Notes under the pieces: generated by a model
The model's database searches: none
What the model was told of the DNA's origin: nothing
The model's input: the letters and a program-made list of their open reading frames with translations, nothing else
Shown here: positions 26,179-35,153 of the stretch, piece after piece
Numbering within the stretch: position 1 is the stretch's first letter
How the letters are laid out: each line of letters begins with the position of its first letter
NCBI GenBank assembly: GCA_025924755.1
Contig: JAICHT010000001.1
Coordinates: 1 to 55,902, forward strand
Direction of reading: 5' to 3'
From: Chitinophagaceae bacterium
GTDB taxonomy: Bacteria > Bacteroidota > Bacteroidia > Chitinophagales > Chitinophagaceae
Length of the DNA: 55,902 bases
Position numbers and translations under genes: made by a program

Positions 26179-28104
26179 TTACTTAAAAAGTACTTGCGCA
26201 AAATGATAAAGATTGTTGCGCCATACCGGCCAGGTATGCCCGCCGGCATATTCGCTGTAGGTATATTTCACACCCATTTCATCAAATTTTTGAAGCATGA
26301 TTTTACAGTTGTTGTAAGCGATGTCTTCTTTACCACCTATTGCGATCCAAAAAGATTTTAAGTTATTGTTGATAGTAGCCGCATTGTTTTTCATGAACTC
26401 ATATTGCGGATTGGATAACGCTGGTTGATTGGCAAACCATCCCGAACTGAACACACCCAGGTAAGAAAACATATTGGTATTCTTAATTCCGGCATACAAC
26501 GTTTGCAAGCCGCCCAACGACAGACCGGCCAACGCCCTGTTCTTCGCATCGGTTTCCGCACGGTAATTTTTCTCCACAAATGGTATTACGCTGTTCTTCA
26601 ATTCGTTCTCAAATAGTCGCAATGATTGCTCGCCAAATCCGGCTAATCCTCCACTGCCTACATTTCCATCTATCATGACAATCAACATTGGTTTTGCCTT
26701 TCTTTCGGCAATCAGGTTATCAAGTATCAGATCCGTTCTTCCCTGTTCGGCCCATCCTCTTTCATCCTCTCCGCCGCCGTGCAGAATGTACAGTACCGGG
26801 TACTTTTCATTTGCATTGACATCGTAACCCGGAGGTGTATAAATAAAAAATCGCCGCCATGAATTGGTAACGGAGGAGTAATACCGCTTGCTCCGGACAT
26901 CACCATGGGGAACGTTTTTTACCGCATAGTAATCGCCGTCTGCAAATGGTATTTCAATACCGCTTGCCATCCGTCCCATGCCGTAAAAGGTTTCACTGGC
27001 AGGATCGGCGACAGCAATATCATCGATAAACAACGAATAATAATGAAATCCCTCACTGATGGAGTCCGTCGTAACCTGCCAGTATCCACCGGTATCTTTT
27101 GCCATGTCATATTTCCTCCCTAAATCAACTTGCAGCTTTTGTGCATTCGGTCCTTTGATGCGAAAAATCACCCTGTTGTCCGGCAAGATTTGCGGGTATT
27201 TTGCGGAGCGAACATTGGTGGAAGCCGGTGTTCCTAAAACAGTGTATCTGGAGAAGGAGGAAACATCGACCGGCTTAAAAAGGAACTGCGAGAACATGTA
27301 TAAACCATTCTTCCAGACTTTAAAATCATGCACACCCGGCTCGATGTAATAAATGTGGGGAACGCCTTTTTCGAAGAGGTAATCGTGTGTCCGTTTGCTG
27401 AATGTAATTAGTCCATCCGCATCGCCACAGGAAATCCAAAGGAGCTTCAGTTTCGCTTTTGCCGCTACCGGATCAGGCACGAGTTCTTCCGGAGTTTTAG
27501 TATTGGGTGCAGAAGAAAAACCGCCAACCCAGGCAAACTTGTCAAGGTTACCCAAACCAAAGTTCAAAGATTGTCCGCCGCCCATGGAAAGACCTGCAAT
27601 TGCACGATGTTCGCGGTCTTTCAGAACTGGAAATTTTTTTTCGATAAAAGGAATTAAATCATTCAGCAAATCTTTTTCAAAAGTGGCAAAAGCCTGCACT
27701 TTTGCACTGTCGAAAATGTTGCCGATTGCACGGTCGTCTTTCATGGCCCTACCATTGGGCATCACTACAATCATGGGTTCAATTTTTCTTTCAGCATAAA
27801 GGTTATCCAATATCACTTCAGGATGACCACCATTGAGCCATTCTTTTTCATCGCCGCCGATGCCATGTAACAGGTACAGTACGGGATATTTTTTCTTTTT
27901 TGTATAACCAGGCGGTGTGTAAATCAACGCTCTTCTCGTTGTACCGACTGTTTGTGACGTATAAGTGATAGTATCAATTTTTCCATGAGGAATAGCTGCA
28001 TTTACAACATCAAAACCCATCGGCGCTTCTTTCACCGACGGTTGTGAACTGGCAGAAAAACCGTATAGCATTCCGATGAAAAGTGGGAGAAAAAGTCGCT
28101 TCAT
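26179..28104 (-). CDS. two-headed CE1 esterase (CE1 - CBM48-like - CE1)
   Basis: A 641-residue exported protein with two complete alpha/beta-hydrolase esterase domains. After a signal peptide (FIGMLYGFSASSQ), domain one (about 40-275) has LLHGIGGDEKEW, nucleophile Ser in GLSMGG, Asp in SCGDADG and His in GVHDFKVW. A middle beta-sandwich (about 285-390, VIFRIKGPNAQKLQVDLG to FHYYSLFIDDIAVADPAS) is CBM48/E-set-like. Domain two (about 410-641) has ILHGGGEDERGW, Ser in GLSLGG, an acidic GGKED, and His in GGHTWPVWRNNLYHF. CE1 enzymes include feruloyl and acetylxylan esterases. Last gene of the carbohydrate cluster, 528 bp below CE6. Confidence 0.88.
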   Translation of the reverse strand: MKRLFLPLFIGMLYGFSASSQPSVKEAPMGFDVVNAAIPHGKIDTITYTSQTVGTTRRALIYTPPGYTKKKKYPVLYLLHGIGGDEKEWLNGGHPEVILDNLYAERKIEPMIVVMPNGRAMKDDRAIGNIFDSAKVQAFATFEKDLLNDLIPFIEKKFPVLKDREHRAIAGLSMGGGQSLNFGLGNLDKFAWVGGFSSAPNTKTPEELVPDPVAAKAKLKLLWISCGDADGLITFSKRTHDYLFEKGVPHIYYIEPGVHDFKVWKNGLYMFSQFLFKPVDVSSFSRYTVLGTPASTNVRSAKYPQILPDNRVIFRIKGPNAQKLQVDLGRKYDMAKDTGGYWQVTTDSISEGFHYYSLFIDDIAVADPASETFYGMGRMASGIEIPFADGDYYAVKNVPHGDVRSKRYYSSVTNSWRRFFIYTPPGYDVNANEKYPVLYILHGGGEDERGWAEQGRTDLILDNLIAERKAKPMLIVMIDGNVGSGGLAGFGEQSLRLFENELKNSVIPFVEKNYRAETDAKNRALAGLSLGGLQTLYAGIKNTNMFSYLGVFSSGWFANQPALSNPQYEFMKNNAATINNNLKSFWIAIGGKEDIAYNNCKIMLQKFDEMGVKYTYSEYAGGHTWPVWRNNLYHFAQVLFK

Positions 28105-28149
28105 ATTTGTCGTTTTTCTTTAAAATTATTTTTGGCCAATTGTTTGACA

Positions 28150-28400
28150 AGTTGATATTTGCCGCTTTTTCTATTTAAAAATTTCCAGCAAAGTTGTGTC
28201 GAGATAAAGAAGTTCAACGTACCCGGATCATCATATACGCCACCGTCAACATTTCATGGTAATAGTGGAAGCCTTCTTCCACAGGGCAGTTGTGCCCATC
28301 CAAACGTTATCAACAACACTTTGGGCCTGAGGCGATACAATACGGAATCAGTCTGCGAAATGGCCTGTGCTGTAGATTTAAGATTCATTGCTAAGAACTT
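28150..28400 (-). pseudogene. decayed fragment of a CE1-type esterase middle domain
   Basis: Between the two esterase genes there is no intact gene, but the minus strand shows pieces of the CBM48-like middle domain in shifting frames. These are DSVLYRL and FRIVSPQAQSVV near 28310-28350, VEEGFHYYHEM near 28250-28285, and VDGGVYDDPGTLNFF near 28205-28245. Compared with the intact neighbour (RVIFRIKGPNAQ, SEGFHYY, DDIAVADPASETFYG) the order and spacing are conserved, with at least two frameshifts. A plus-strand open frame here (28159-28515) has no protein-like features and is not called. The rest of the 28105-28632 gap shows nothing else. Confidence 0.6.
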
Positions 28401-28632
28401 TAAATTAAAAATGGATATGATTGATAGTGAAAACTGCCTATCATGGATATTGCATTTAAATAGCTCTCAAGCTGCAACTAAACTCCCCTCATCTGCCTGT
28501 TGGTTTATATACTGATTAACCTACTGAATGGAAATATAGACATAAAGCCTCTTTCCTTACAAGCTGTTATCTCAATTGTTCTAAGGTGTTTATTAGCCAT
28601 ATAACATATCTATTCTTTAAATTGATACCGCC

Positions 28633-29493
28633 TCATTGTGCTTCCTTTGGCGTATACCCCAATAAGGAAAGCATTTTTAACCCATACCGCTTTCCTAGCT
28701 CCCGGTAGCCTGCTGCCGTAAAATGCAGGTTGTCGCCTCGTTGCGGACAGCCGGCTGAAGATATCACGTATGCATTGGGAATAGTATTGGGCAAGGTTGC
28801 AATAATTGTATTCATGCTGGCACAGGCACCGCCCTGGTCGGCATTCACCGTTTCACCCGCCAACAGGGGTAGGGTGTTTGGTTTCAGATTTAAATCTTTC
28901 AAGAGATTATCATAAACGGCTTTCACTTTCTCTGGCCAGCTTGTGTCGCCGGTGTTCGATTCGCCCTGGTGCAAAAGAACGCCTTTGATAACACCATCTC
29001 TCTGGGCCAGTCTTGCCATTTCTACCAACCTTTCATACGGATTGCCATCATATTCCTTGATCATCGCGATCATCCAAGCCGGTGCTGTTGAAACGTATGA
29101 CTGAAGGCTATCTTTCATAAACAACTCGATTTTACACCCGCCAATGGCAACATTGATGACACCCACCGTTACATCTTTCGGAAGATTGGCTACCAGCGTC
29201 CGGCCAAAATAATCGGCCGGCGTAAGTCCTGTACGGCAACGACATAAAGGCGGAACAGCGGTGTACCACTTGCCCTTCTCCCGTCCAAGGTCCGGGCAAT
29301 CCACTGCTTCCAATACTTTGAACCGTCTATCTACGGTTGAATCCTGTGCTTCAATTTTTGCATTGCCTTCCATGTTCGACTGGCCAAAGCAGAGGAAAAT
29401 GTAAAACTTCTTATCCTGCGAAAATGCCGATATACTGAAGCAAAGCAATCCTGCCAGTATCAATAAGCTATATTTGATTTTGTGTTTTTTCAT
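28633..29493 (-). CDS. carbohydrate acetylesterase, CE6/SASA type
   Basis: A 286-residue exported serine esterase of the DUF303/SASA fold, probably removing acetyl groups from xylan. After a signal peptide (LLILAGLLCFSISAFSQ) the catalytic blocks appear in order: IFLCFGQSNMEG with the nucleophile Ser, GVLLHQGESN, and RGDNLHFTAAGY with the Asp-x-x-His pair. The VINVAIGGCKIELF segment is also typical of CE6. It is 25 bp downstream of the GH51 gene and so belongs to the same transcription unit. Confidence 0.88.
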   Translation of the reverse strand: MKKHKIKYSLLILAGLLCFSISAFSQDKKFYIFLCFGQSNMEGNAKIEAQDSTVDRRFKVLEAVDCPDLGREKGKWYTAVPPLCRCRTGLTPADYFGRTLVANLPKDVTVGVINVAIGGCKIELFMKDSLQSYVSTAPAWMIAMIKEYDGNPYERLVEMARLAQRDGVIKGVLLHQGESNTGDTSWPEKVKAVYDNLLKDLNLKPNTLPLLAGETVNADQGGACASMNTIIATLPNTIPNAYVISSAGCPQRGDNLHFTAAGYRELGKRYGLKMLSLLGYTPKEAQ

Positions 29494-29518
29494 GATTGTC
29501 AGTATATGGTTTGTGTTT

Positions 29519-31657
29519 TTATTTACGGGGTTGCAACTGCAAGATGCTTACGGAGTACGGATCCAGTGTTCGGGTAAACACCGGGGTTACGCCTTTTATT
29601 TTTATCGTCATTGGTACAATCTTTTCCGGCTCTGAGATTGTGTTGGTAGCTTCCGGTTTATCACCTTTTATCATAATCAAAGTAGCATTCGGCGAAACAT
29701 TAGTAACCCCGTTCAGGTTGATTTCAACCGGCTGCTTTTTTCCTGTTGTGTTAACTAACTTCAGATAAAGGTTGCCTGTTTTTTCATCCTTTGTCGCCGC
29801 ATAGAATAGCGTGGGAACAGACTTGGGCTTTCTGTTTTCTGCGCTATCTTGTTTGGTCATGGGCCTGTCCTGCATGGGTATATTTTCTGCTGCTACCGGC
29901 ACAATTTTATCTCCCAGATATTGGCTGAACAGTTTCTGTACATAATAAGAAGGCGAACCGTAGCTTGACAAAGCATCGTAGCCTATCAGATCAGAATCCC
30001 ACTGCCAGGCTTTGGGAGCGGTGGCGGTGGCGGTGTTCACGTTCACAAAAAGGGGCGCATAACAAGACATGATGATGAGGTCTGAATTCCGTTCCATGCC
30101 TGTCATCCAGGCGGCATCACCGAGTGCCGCATTTAAATTGGTAGTTGGTGCGCCTTCCCGGGTTGCCCATTCACCCACAAAAATCTTGGGTCCGTTGCGG
30201 TCATACTTGTCATATTGAGATGCATTTTCCCACATCTCCCATGAGTTGCGGTAGTAATGCTCATCTTCTACTTCAGGCTTTTTGCCCGATGTTACTTTCA
30301 TATTTGGGTACTGCGCGTCGGCGATGGTTGATATACATGTCAATTGCGGGTACTTCGCTTCAATAGCCGCTCTGAATTGGGTGAACCGGCCGTTGTAGCT
30401 ATTTGACCTGTCAAACCAATCTTCATTGCCAATCTCCACATACTTAAGCTTTAATGGAGCCGCATGCCCGTCTGCAGCACGTTTAGCTCCCCAGTAAGTG
30501 GTCGTATCACCAATCACGTATTGTATCTCATCCAAAGCATCGTCCACATAAGGTTTTAAAAGTGGTCCGGCATCTACATGGTCGCCCTGTAATGAATAAC
30601 CGGCATATACCGCCAGCAACGGCTCTGAGCCCATATCTTCACACCATTCTAAAAATTCAAGCAACCCCATGCCATCCGAAGGGCGATATCCCCAGGAGCC
30701 TCTATGCCCTGGTCTGCTTTCCAACGGCCCTAAGGTTGTTTTCCATGGAAAGGCATCCGTTATCAACGGACCTTCTAAAAAATTACCACCAGGAAAGCGA
30801 AGAAATTTGGGTTTCATATCCACCAGCATTTGCATCAGATCGGTTCTGTTTCCGTTAGGACGGTTGTTGTAGGTTGGTGGAAATAGAGAAACAAGGTTGA
30901 AATAATACAAACCTATGCGGTTGGTTGCAATTACAATGCGGGCATCCTTCGTCGGCTTTATGCCGGAAGCTGTAGTTAATGTCAATTCATATCTTTTCCA
31001 AGACTCGTTTTTCTCAAGATTGACGGAGCCTGACGCATATACGGTTTTTCCGTCCCTGCTTTCCAGGGTAACGGTAATGGGCCCTGCTGTTTGGTTTTCA
31101 ATAACCGGAAGCATTGGTGTGGTAGGTTTTGCCTCCCAAGGCCAACGGAAAGGTTCCCTTCGGTCTGTTCCTTTTATGTAAAATGAAGCTCTGTATGCGG
31201 TGGAAGGCTTTATAGGAATTCCCCAATATCCTTCGTTAGCTATGCCAACCCGTCCAGCGGCTTTTTCTACAGTCAGTCGTAAGCAGGTGGAGAGTGCGCC
31301 ATTTATGGCAAGGCGGCGTTCATCAAGAGGAATATTTTCTTCCGAAGCACCGATTAATTTTATACTGGCTTTTGCAGCCGAATCATCCTTTACAAGGCTC
31401 CATCCCTCCGGCGTATTTTTATTGTCCTTGAATATCCTGTTACGTATCAATTCGGCATATAAACCGCCATCATAAGAATGGTTGATTTCTTCTGTCATTA
31501 ATCCATACAGCATGGGACTGACGGTAGCGCCAGGCTTGGTTAAGTCTAAGGTGAGTTTTGGCTTTTGCGCTTTTGCATTAGGATTGATCAAACCGGCTAA
31601 TGCTATTACACAAAAAACCAGCTTTAAAATACCTCGTTGAAACATATTCTTTTTCAT
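29519..31657 (-). CDS. alpha-L-arabinofuranosidase, GH51
   Basis: A 712-residue exported retaining enzyme that removes alpha-L-arabinofuranose side chains from arabinoxylan or arabinan. After a signal peptide ending NAKAQ comes the GH51 N-terminal element (SPMLYGLMTEEINHSYDGGL). A roughly 150-residue beta-sandwich is inserted (about 90-245, CBM4/9-like), then the TIM barrel: FLRFPGGNFLEG, acid/base Glu in VEIGNEDWFDRS, nucleophile Glu in FVGEWATREG. The C-terminal beta domain ends DPYSVSILQLQP, typical of the family. It lies between the GH10 and CE6 genes on one strand. Confidence 0.93.
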   Translation of the reverse strand: MKKNMFQRGILKLVFCVIALAGLINPNAKAQKPKLTLDLTKPGATVSPMLYGLMTEEINHSYDGGLYAELIRNRIFKDNKNTPEGWSLVKDDSAAKASIKLIGASEENIPLDERRLAINGALSTCLRLTVEKAAGRVGIANEGYWGIPIKPSTAYRASFYIKGTDRREPFRWPWEAKPTTPMLPVIENQTAGPITVTLESRDGKTVYASGSVNLEKNESWKRYELTLTTASGIKPTKDARIVIATNRIGLYYFNLVSLFPPTYNNRPNGNRTDLMQMLVDMKPKFLRFPGGNFLEGPLITDAFPWKTTLGPLESRPGHRGSWGYRPSDGMGLLEFLEWCEDMGSEPLLAVYAGYSLQGDHVDAGPLLKPYVDDALDEIQYVIGDTTTYWGAKRAADGHAAPLKLKYVEIGNEDWFDRSNSYNGRFTQFRAAIEAKYPQLTCISTIADAQYPNMKVTSGKKPEVEDEHYYRNSWEMWENASQYDKYDRNGPKIFVGEWATREGAPTTNLNAALGDAAWMTGMERNSDLIIMSCYAPLFVNVNTATATAPKAWQWDSDLIGYDALSSYGSPSYYVQKLFSQYLGDKIVPVAAENIPMQDRPMTKQDSAENRKPKSVPTLFYAATKDEKTGNLYLKLVNTTGKKQPVEINLNGVTNVSPNATLIMIKGDKPEATNTISEPEKIVPMTIKIKGVTPVFTRTLDPYSVSILQLQPRK

Positions 31658-31670
31658 GAAGTGATTTGGT

Positions 31671-31680
31671 TAAAAGTATT
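31671..31680 (-). promoter_or_regulatory. AATACTTTTA motif upstream of the GH51 gene
   Basis: On the minus strand AATACTTTTA lies 13 bp before the GH51 ATG. Similar words lie upstream of two GH43 genes (34596-34605 and 36285-36294). It resembles a weakened -7 box or an operator; the role is not established. Confidence 0.3.
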
Positions 31681-31726
31681 TGATTGTTTTTTTAAGCCCT
31701 GATATGCAGTGTCTTTTTCCCGACTG

Positions 31727-32836
31727 TTATTTTGCCGCCTTAAAATTCACGACATCCCAATATGCTTTTTTGGGTTGACGTTTCGTATCAAACAACAAAG
31801 GATAATTTTTGCGACCCCTGCCATCCAACCAGGAATAGCGGTCGCTGACATTCCAGAAAGTTACGCCGGTTAACTTGTTTTTGTACTGGCGGAAAACATC
31901 AAAAAACATTTTGTACTGGTCTCTTTGCTGTTGCTCCATTTCCGGTGTAAAGTTTGAGGTCGTATCGCTCCGGCCCTGAACAAGTTGACCACCCTGCCGA
32001 CCCGCATACACCGATACATCCAGTTCTGTTACCTGAACCTGCAAGCCTAATGATGAAAATAGTTGGATGGATTTTCTCAGTTCTTCTCCCGAAGGATTGT
32101 TAACTGACCAATGGCCCTGCAAACCCACTCCATGAATGGGAACGCCTGCCTCTTTTAATTTTTTGACCATCTCGTAAATCTTTTCTCTTTTCTTCGGATT
32201 TTCAGTATTGTAGTCATTGTAAAAGAGAACGGCCTTTGGATCGGCAGCGTGAGCATATTCGAATGCCTTGGCAATAAACTCTTCGCCGCAGATTTTATAC
32301 CATGCCGATGGACGATAAAAAATGGAATCCCTGTCGTCAATGGCTTCGTTCACCACATCCCACCCATAAACATAATCTTTGTACCGGTTCACCACTGTTG
32401 TGATATGATCTTTCAATCGTTGCAGCACCACCTCTTTTGTTACGGTATCACCGGTTGCGGTTTGGAACATCCAGGACGGCGCCTGCGCATGCCAGCACAA
32501 GTTATGGCCCCGCAATCGCATTCTGTGCTTTTTTGCAAACGCAGCAATCGAGTCGGCATCTTTCCAGTAGTATTCATTTTCGCGAGGATGAATAGGTCCC
32601 ATCTTCATGGCATTTTCCGCAGTAAGGCTGTTAAATTGATTCACGATCAGTACTGAATCTTCACCATGCAACATCCGGGGAGCAACCGCTACACCAATTG
32701 GGAAAAAGTCTTTGTAATAATCTTTCAACCCTTTAGCTGATATGGGTTTTGCCCCTGTTGTTTTTATACTGCTGGAACAGGACGCAAAAAACAATGACAC
32801 AGCAAGAGCAACCAGTATTCCTTTTCGTATGTTCAT
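31727..32836 (-). CDS. endo-1,4-beta-xylanase lipoprotein, GH10
   Basis: A surface-anchored endoxylanase of 369 residues that cleaves the beta-1,4-xylan backbone. The N-terminus is a lipoprotein signal (LVALAVSLFFASC, Cys at about 21). The GH10 barrel is complete: FNSLTAENAMKMGPIHP, RLRGHNLCWHAQAPSW, acid/base Glu in GWDVVNEAIDD, nucleophile Glu in VQVTELDVSVY, and GVTFWNVSDRYSWLD near the end. No binding module is attached. ATG 32836 is used, since the upstream frame from TTG 32887 only adds residues before the signal peptide. It is probably the backbone-cutting enzyme of this cluster. Confidence 0.95.
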   Translation of the reverse strand: MNIRKGILVALAVSLFFASCSSSIKTTGAKPISAKGLKDYYKDFFPIGVAVAPRMLHGEDSVLIVNQFNSLTAENAMKMGPIHPRENEYYWKDADSIAAFAKKHRMRLRGHNLCWHAQAPSWMFQTATGDTVTKEVVLQRLKDHITTVVNRYKDYVYGWDVVNEAIDDRDSIFYRPSAWYKICGEEFIAKAFEYAHAADPKAVLFYNDYNTENPKKREKIYEMVKKLKEAGVPIHGVGLQGHWSVNNPSGEELRKSIQLFSSLGLQVQVTELDVSVYAGRQGGQLVQGRSDTTSNFTPEMEQQQRDQYKMFFDVFRQYKNKLTGVTFWNVSDRYSWLDGRGRKNYPLLFDTKRQPKKAYWDVVNFKAAK

Positions 32837-32939
32837 ATTTGTTAAGAGTGGTTTTATATAACCTGAAATCAATAATACGTTATTCAAGCGCCGTTACCCG
32901 CTAATCGCTTGTCTTCACGGTAAAATCATCCGGCTTCGT

Positions 32940-34523
32940 TTATTTGTTTCTTGTGATTTTATTGTCAATATGGAAATAATCAAAATCTACAAATCCACCG
33001 ACCACTTTGGTTGCGTAATTAAATAAGCCAAAGCGGTAACCCATGAAATGCGCCAGTGTATAAACCATCTGTATTGGCGCACCCACCGGTGTCCATCTTT
33101 TGCCATCCAGGCTGTAGTAGAACGTGCCTTTGTCGGAACGATTTGTAAAATCAGCATCGGCTTTTAAGTACACCTTTTTTTGCGTTAGCGGAATACGCTC
33201 CACTTCAACCGGCGAAGTTTTTTCACCACTCACCATCTCGATATATTTTGCGCCGCCTTCTGCTTTTACACCCACCCAGCCATATTGCTTTGACCAAAGT
33301 GTGAGACCGGCGCAATCGCCGTCCTTCATTCCATCCACATCTATGGCAGTGATGCCGGAACAAACCGGACCAATGGTGCGTTGTGTCAGCATATTGCGGG
33401 CAAAGTAAATGGAGGTGTCCACCCGGCCGGTGGTCAGCCGAAGGTAACCAGGCCGCTTCGTTAATGACCAATACGAGTTATCCGGATTGTGGTTCCATTG
33501 CCAAACCAAGGGCAAGGCAGCGTCACCCTTTTTGCGGGTGAATTCATCGGAGGCCACAATGCCGGGAATCAATCCTTTGCTGGCTGGAAGATTAAGCGTA
33601 TCGGGCACCTTGCCATCTACACCCAACACCGGCCAGCCATCTTCCCATTTTACCGGCACGAGATAAGGAATGCGCCCCACCGCACCAAAATCGCGAAACA
33701 GGTAAGCAAACCACTCTCCTTTCGGTGTGCTGATCAAGCCACCTTGTGCCACGCCTTTGTCCTGCAAGGCAAGGCGTCCTTCGTAAGGGCCGGTGATCTT
33801 ATCGGCACGATGAACAACAACCGTACGCATGCCGCCTCTGGGCCAGGTAATGTTGAACAGGTAATATTTCCCATTGATCTTGAATAGCTGCGAGCCTTCT
33901 GCAGGAAGGCCGATGCTGGATCCTGCCGGGGCACTGGCGTTTTCAATAATCACTTGTTCTGCGGTACCGGGTTTTACACCCGAAGCATCGGCTGTGAGTT
34001 CAATCAATCGCAGTTTGCCTGCGCCGGTGATCATGTACACCCTTCCATCATCGTCAAAAAACAGGGAAAGGTCATGATAAGACGGTGCAAATGGCGATAC
34101 ATGCCAGGGACCTTTCTCAATATTTTTGGTTGAATAAACGTAGGTTTTACCAGTGGTTTGTGCAAAGGTGGAAACGTAATAGGTGCCGTTATGGTAACGA
34201 ATGCTACTGGCCCAGGAACCTTTTCCATAAGCGCTTTTTCCATTTTTAAGATTCAGCGCATCCGCATTGGCCAGCGTATCATAGGCATAGTTCACCAGCG
34301 TCCAATTCACCAGGTCTTTCGACTTCATAATGGGCACACCCGGACTCAGGTGCATAGTAGTGCTGCTCATGTAATACGTATTCCCCACCCGAATCATCGA
34401 CATATCAGGCACATCGGCATAAATGATTGGATTTGTTGCATGTTTTGTTTGAGCTTGTGAAGGCAATATCATGAGCAGCATCAACATCGCAGGTAAACTA
34501 AATTGGCAAAGCAATTTTTTCAT
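32940..34523 (-). CDS. GH43 beta-xylosidase/alpha-L-arabinofuranosidase with C-terminal beta-sandwich
   Basis: A 527-residue exported inverting glycosidase. After a signal peptide (LPAMLMLLMILPSQAQ) the five-bladed propeller shows the three catalytic acids: Asp in IIYADVPDMSMI, Asp in SYHDLSLFFDDDG, and Glu in LPAEGSQLFKING. The C-terminal 190 residues (from about 335) form a beta-sandwich common in GH43 subfamily 12-like enzymes (GTFYYSLDGKRWTPVG). Xylo- or arabino-specificity cannot be fixed from sequence. ATG 34523 directly precedes the signal peptide; a TTG at 34589 adds non-signal residues. Confidence 0.9.
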   Translation of the reverse strand: MKKLLCQFSLPAMLMLLMILPSQAQTKHATNPIIYADVPDMSMIRVGNTYYMSSTTMHLSPGVPIMKSKDLVNWTLVNYAYDTLANADALNLKNGKSAYGKGSWASSIRYHNGTYYVSTFAQTTGKTYVYSTKNIEKGPWHVSPFAPSYHDLSLFFDDDGRVYMITGAGKLRLIELTADASGVKPGTAEQVIIENASAPAGSSIGLPAEGSQLFKINGKYYLFNITWPRGGMRTVVVHRADKITGPYEGRLALQDKGVAQGGLISTPKGEWFAYLFRDFGAVGRIPYLVPVKWEDGWPVLGVDGKVPDTLNLPASKGLIPGIVASDEFTRKKGDAALPLVWQWNHNPDNSYWSLTKRPGYLRLTTGRVDTSIYFARNMLTQRTIGPVCSGITAIDVDGMKDGDCAGLTLWSKQYGWVGVKAEGGAKYIEMVSGEKTSPVEVERIPLTQKKVYLKADADFTNRSDKGTFYYSLDGKRWTPVGAPIQMVYTLAHFMGYRFGLFNYATKVVGGFVDFDYFHIDNKITRNK

Positions 34524-34595
34524 TATAACAGCTTGGTTAGAGGGTAATGAAACTACCATTGCCCTATTTATTGATTTGAGTTTGTGCAATACTGG

Positions 34596-34605
34596 TAAAA
34601 GTATT
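34596..34605 (-). promoter_or_regulatory. AATACTTTTA motif upstream of the GH43 gene
   Basis: On the minus strand this is the same 10-mer as at 31671-31680, 73 bp before the ATG at 34523. It could be a degenerate -7 box (TACTTTTA against TAnnTTTG). Confidence 0.3.
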
Positions 34606-34729
34606 TTATTTCTGCTTTAGTATAAAGCTAATAGTGTTTATATAAAATGCTTTTTTGCAGCGGGAAACCGTAGGTACTATTATGCTGACCAGAAATACCA
34701 GCAATAGTGGCTGAAAATGTTTTGTAACT

Positions 34730-35050
34730 TTATACATTTCCTTGTACAGTAATTGAAATCATTACGATACGTTTGCCCACCAATTCTAAATCATCCATCA
34801 ATACCTCCAGCTTTCCTCCCGAAAGTGAAGAAGTCGAAACTTCAAATTTTTTCCATCTTTCCTTGTCTAAATCAATACCTCCTAATATTAACCATCCACC
34901 ATAACCGGAAGTATTCGCTATGACTTTGACTTCAGATGCGTTAAGCGTTTCCACACCAAAATAATTGTTGTAAACGGCTATAGGAAAACATGGAAGATTC
35001 CTCCTTGTATAAGAACAAGTCGAAGTCTGCTCATTGCCTTTTACATACCA
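34730..35050 (-). pseudogene. orphan CBM6-like module fragment
   Basis: One minus-strand frame is open from about 35050 to a stop at 34730 but has no credible start. The last 60 residues (GGWLILGGIDLDKERWKKFE, then SSLSGGKLEVLMDD and ITVQGN) follow the pattern of CBM6 carbohydrate-binding modules, in which a VDF-x-x-GAKKF strand precedes GGKIEVRLD. Many GH43 enzymes carry a C-terminal CBM6, and the gene just upstream is a GH43. The likely reading is a cut-off module from a former larger enzyme. Assignment is by eye only. Confidence 0.45.
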
Positions 35051-35069
35051 GACTATTAAAGTTAGGCCG

Positions 35070-35153
35070 CGCCTGGAACTGCGATGCTGGTACTCCTTCT
35101 TTGTTATAAAGATTCCGATTCAACGAATCATCAGCCACCTGCTTTAGCTGCTG
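35070..35153 (-). pseudogene. sialate O-acetylesterase-like C-terminal fragment
   Basis: Directly after the TAG stop of the upstream GH43 gene, the same frame continues QQLKQVADDSLNRNLYNKEG and VPASQF. The words R-NLYNKEG-x-PAS-F match the conserved C-terminal block of sialate O-acetylesterase-type SGNH esterases (NLYNKEGLPASPFRTD). It has no start and no other part of the gene, so this is a remnant. It is in a different frame from the CBM6-like fragment below it. Confidence 0.5.

Noticed and set aside
28159..28515. Plus-strand open frame of 118 codons between the two esterases
   Set aside because: It has no recognisable domain, no promoter or start context, and the opposite strand over the same bases explains the sequence as a decayed esterase domain.
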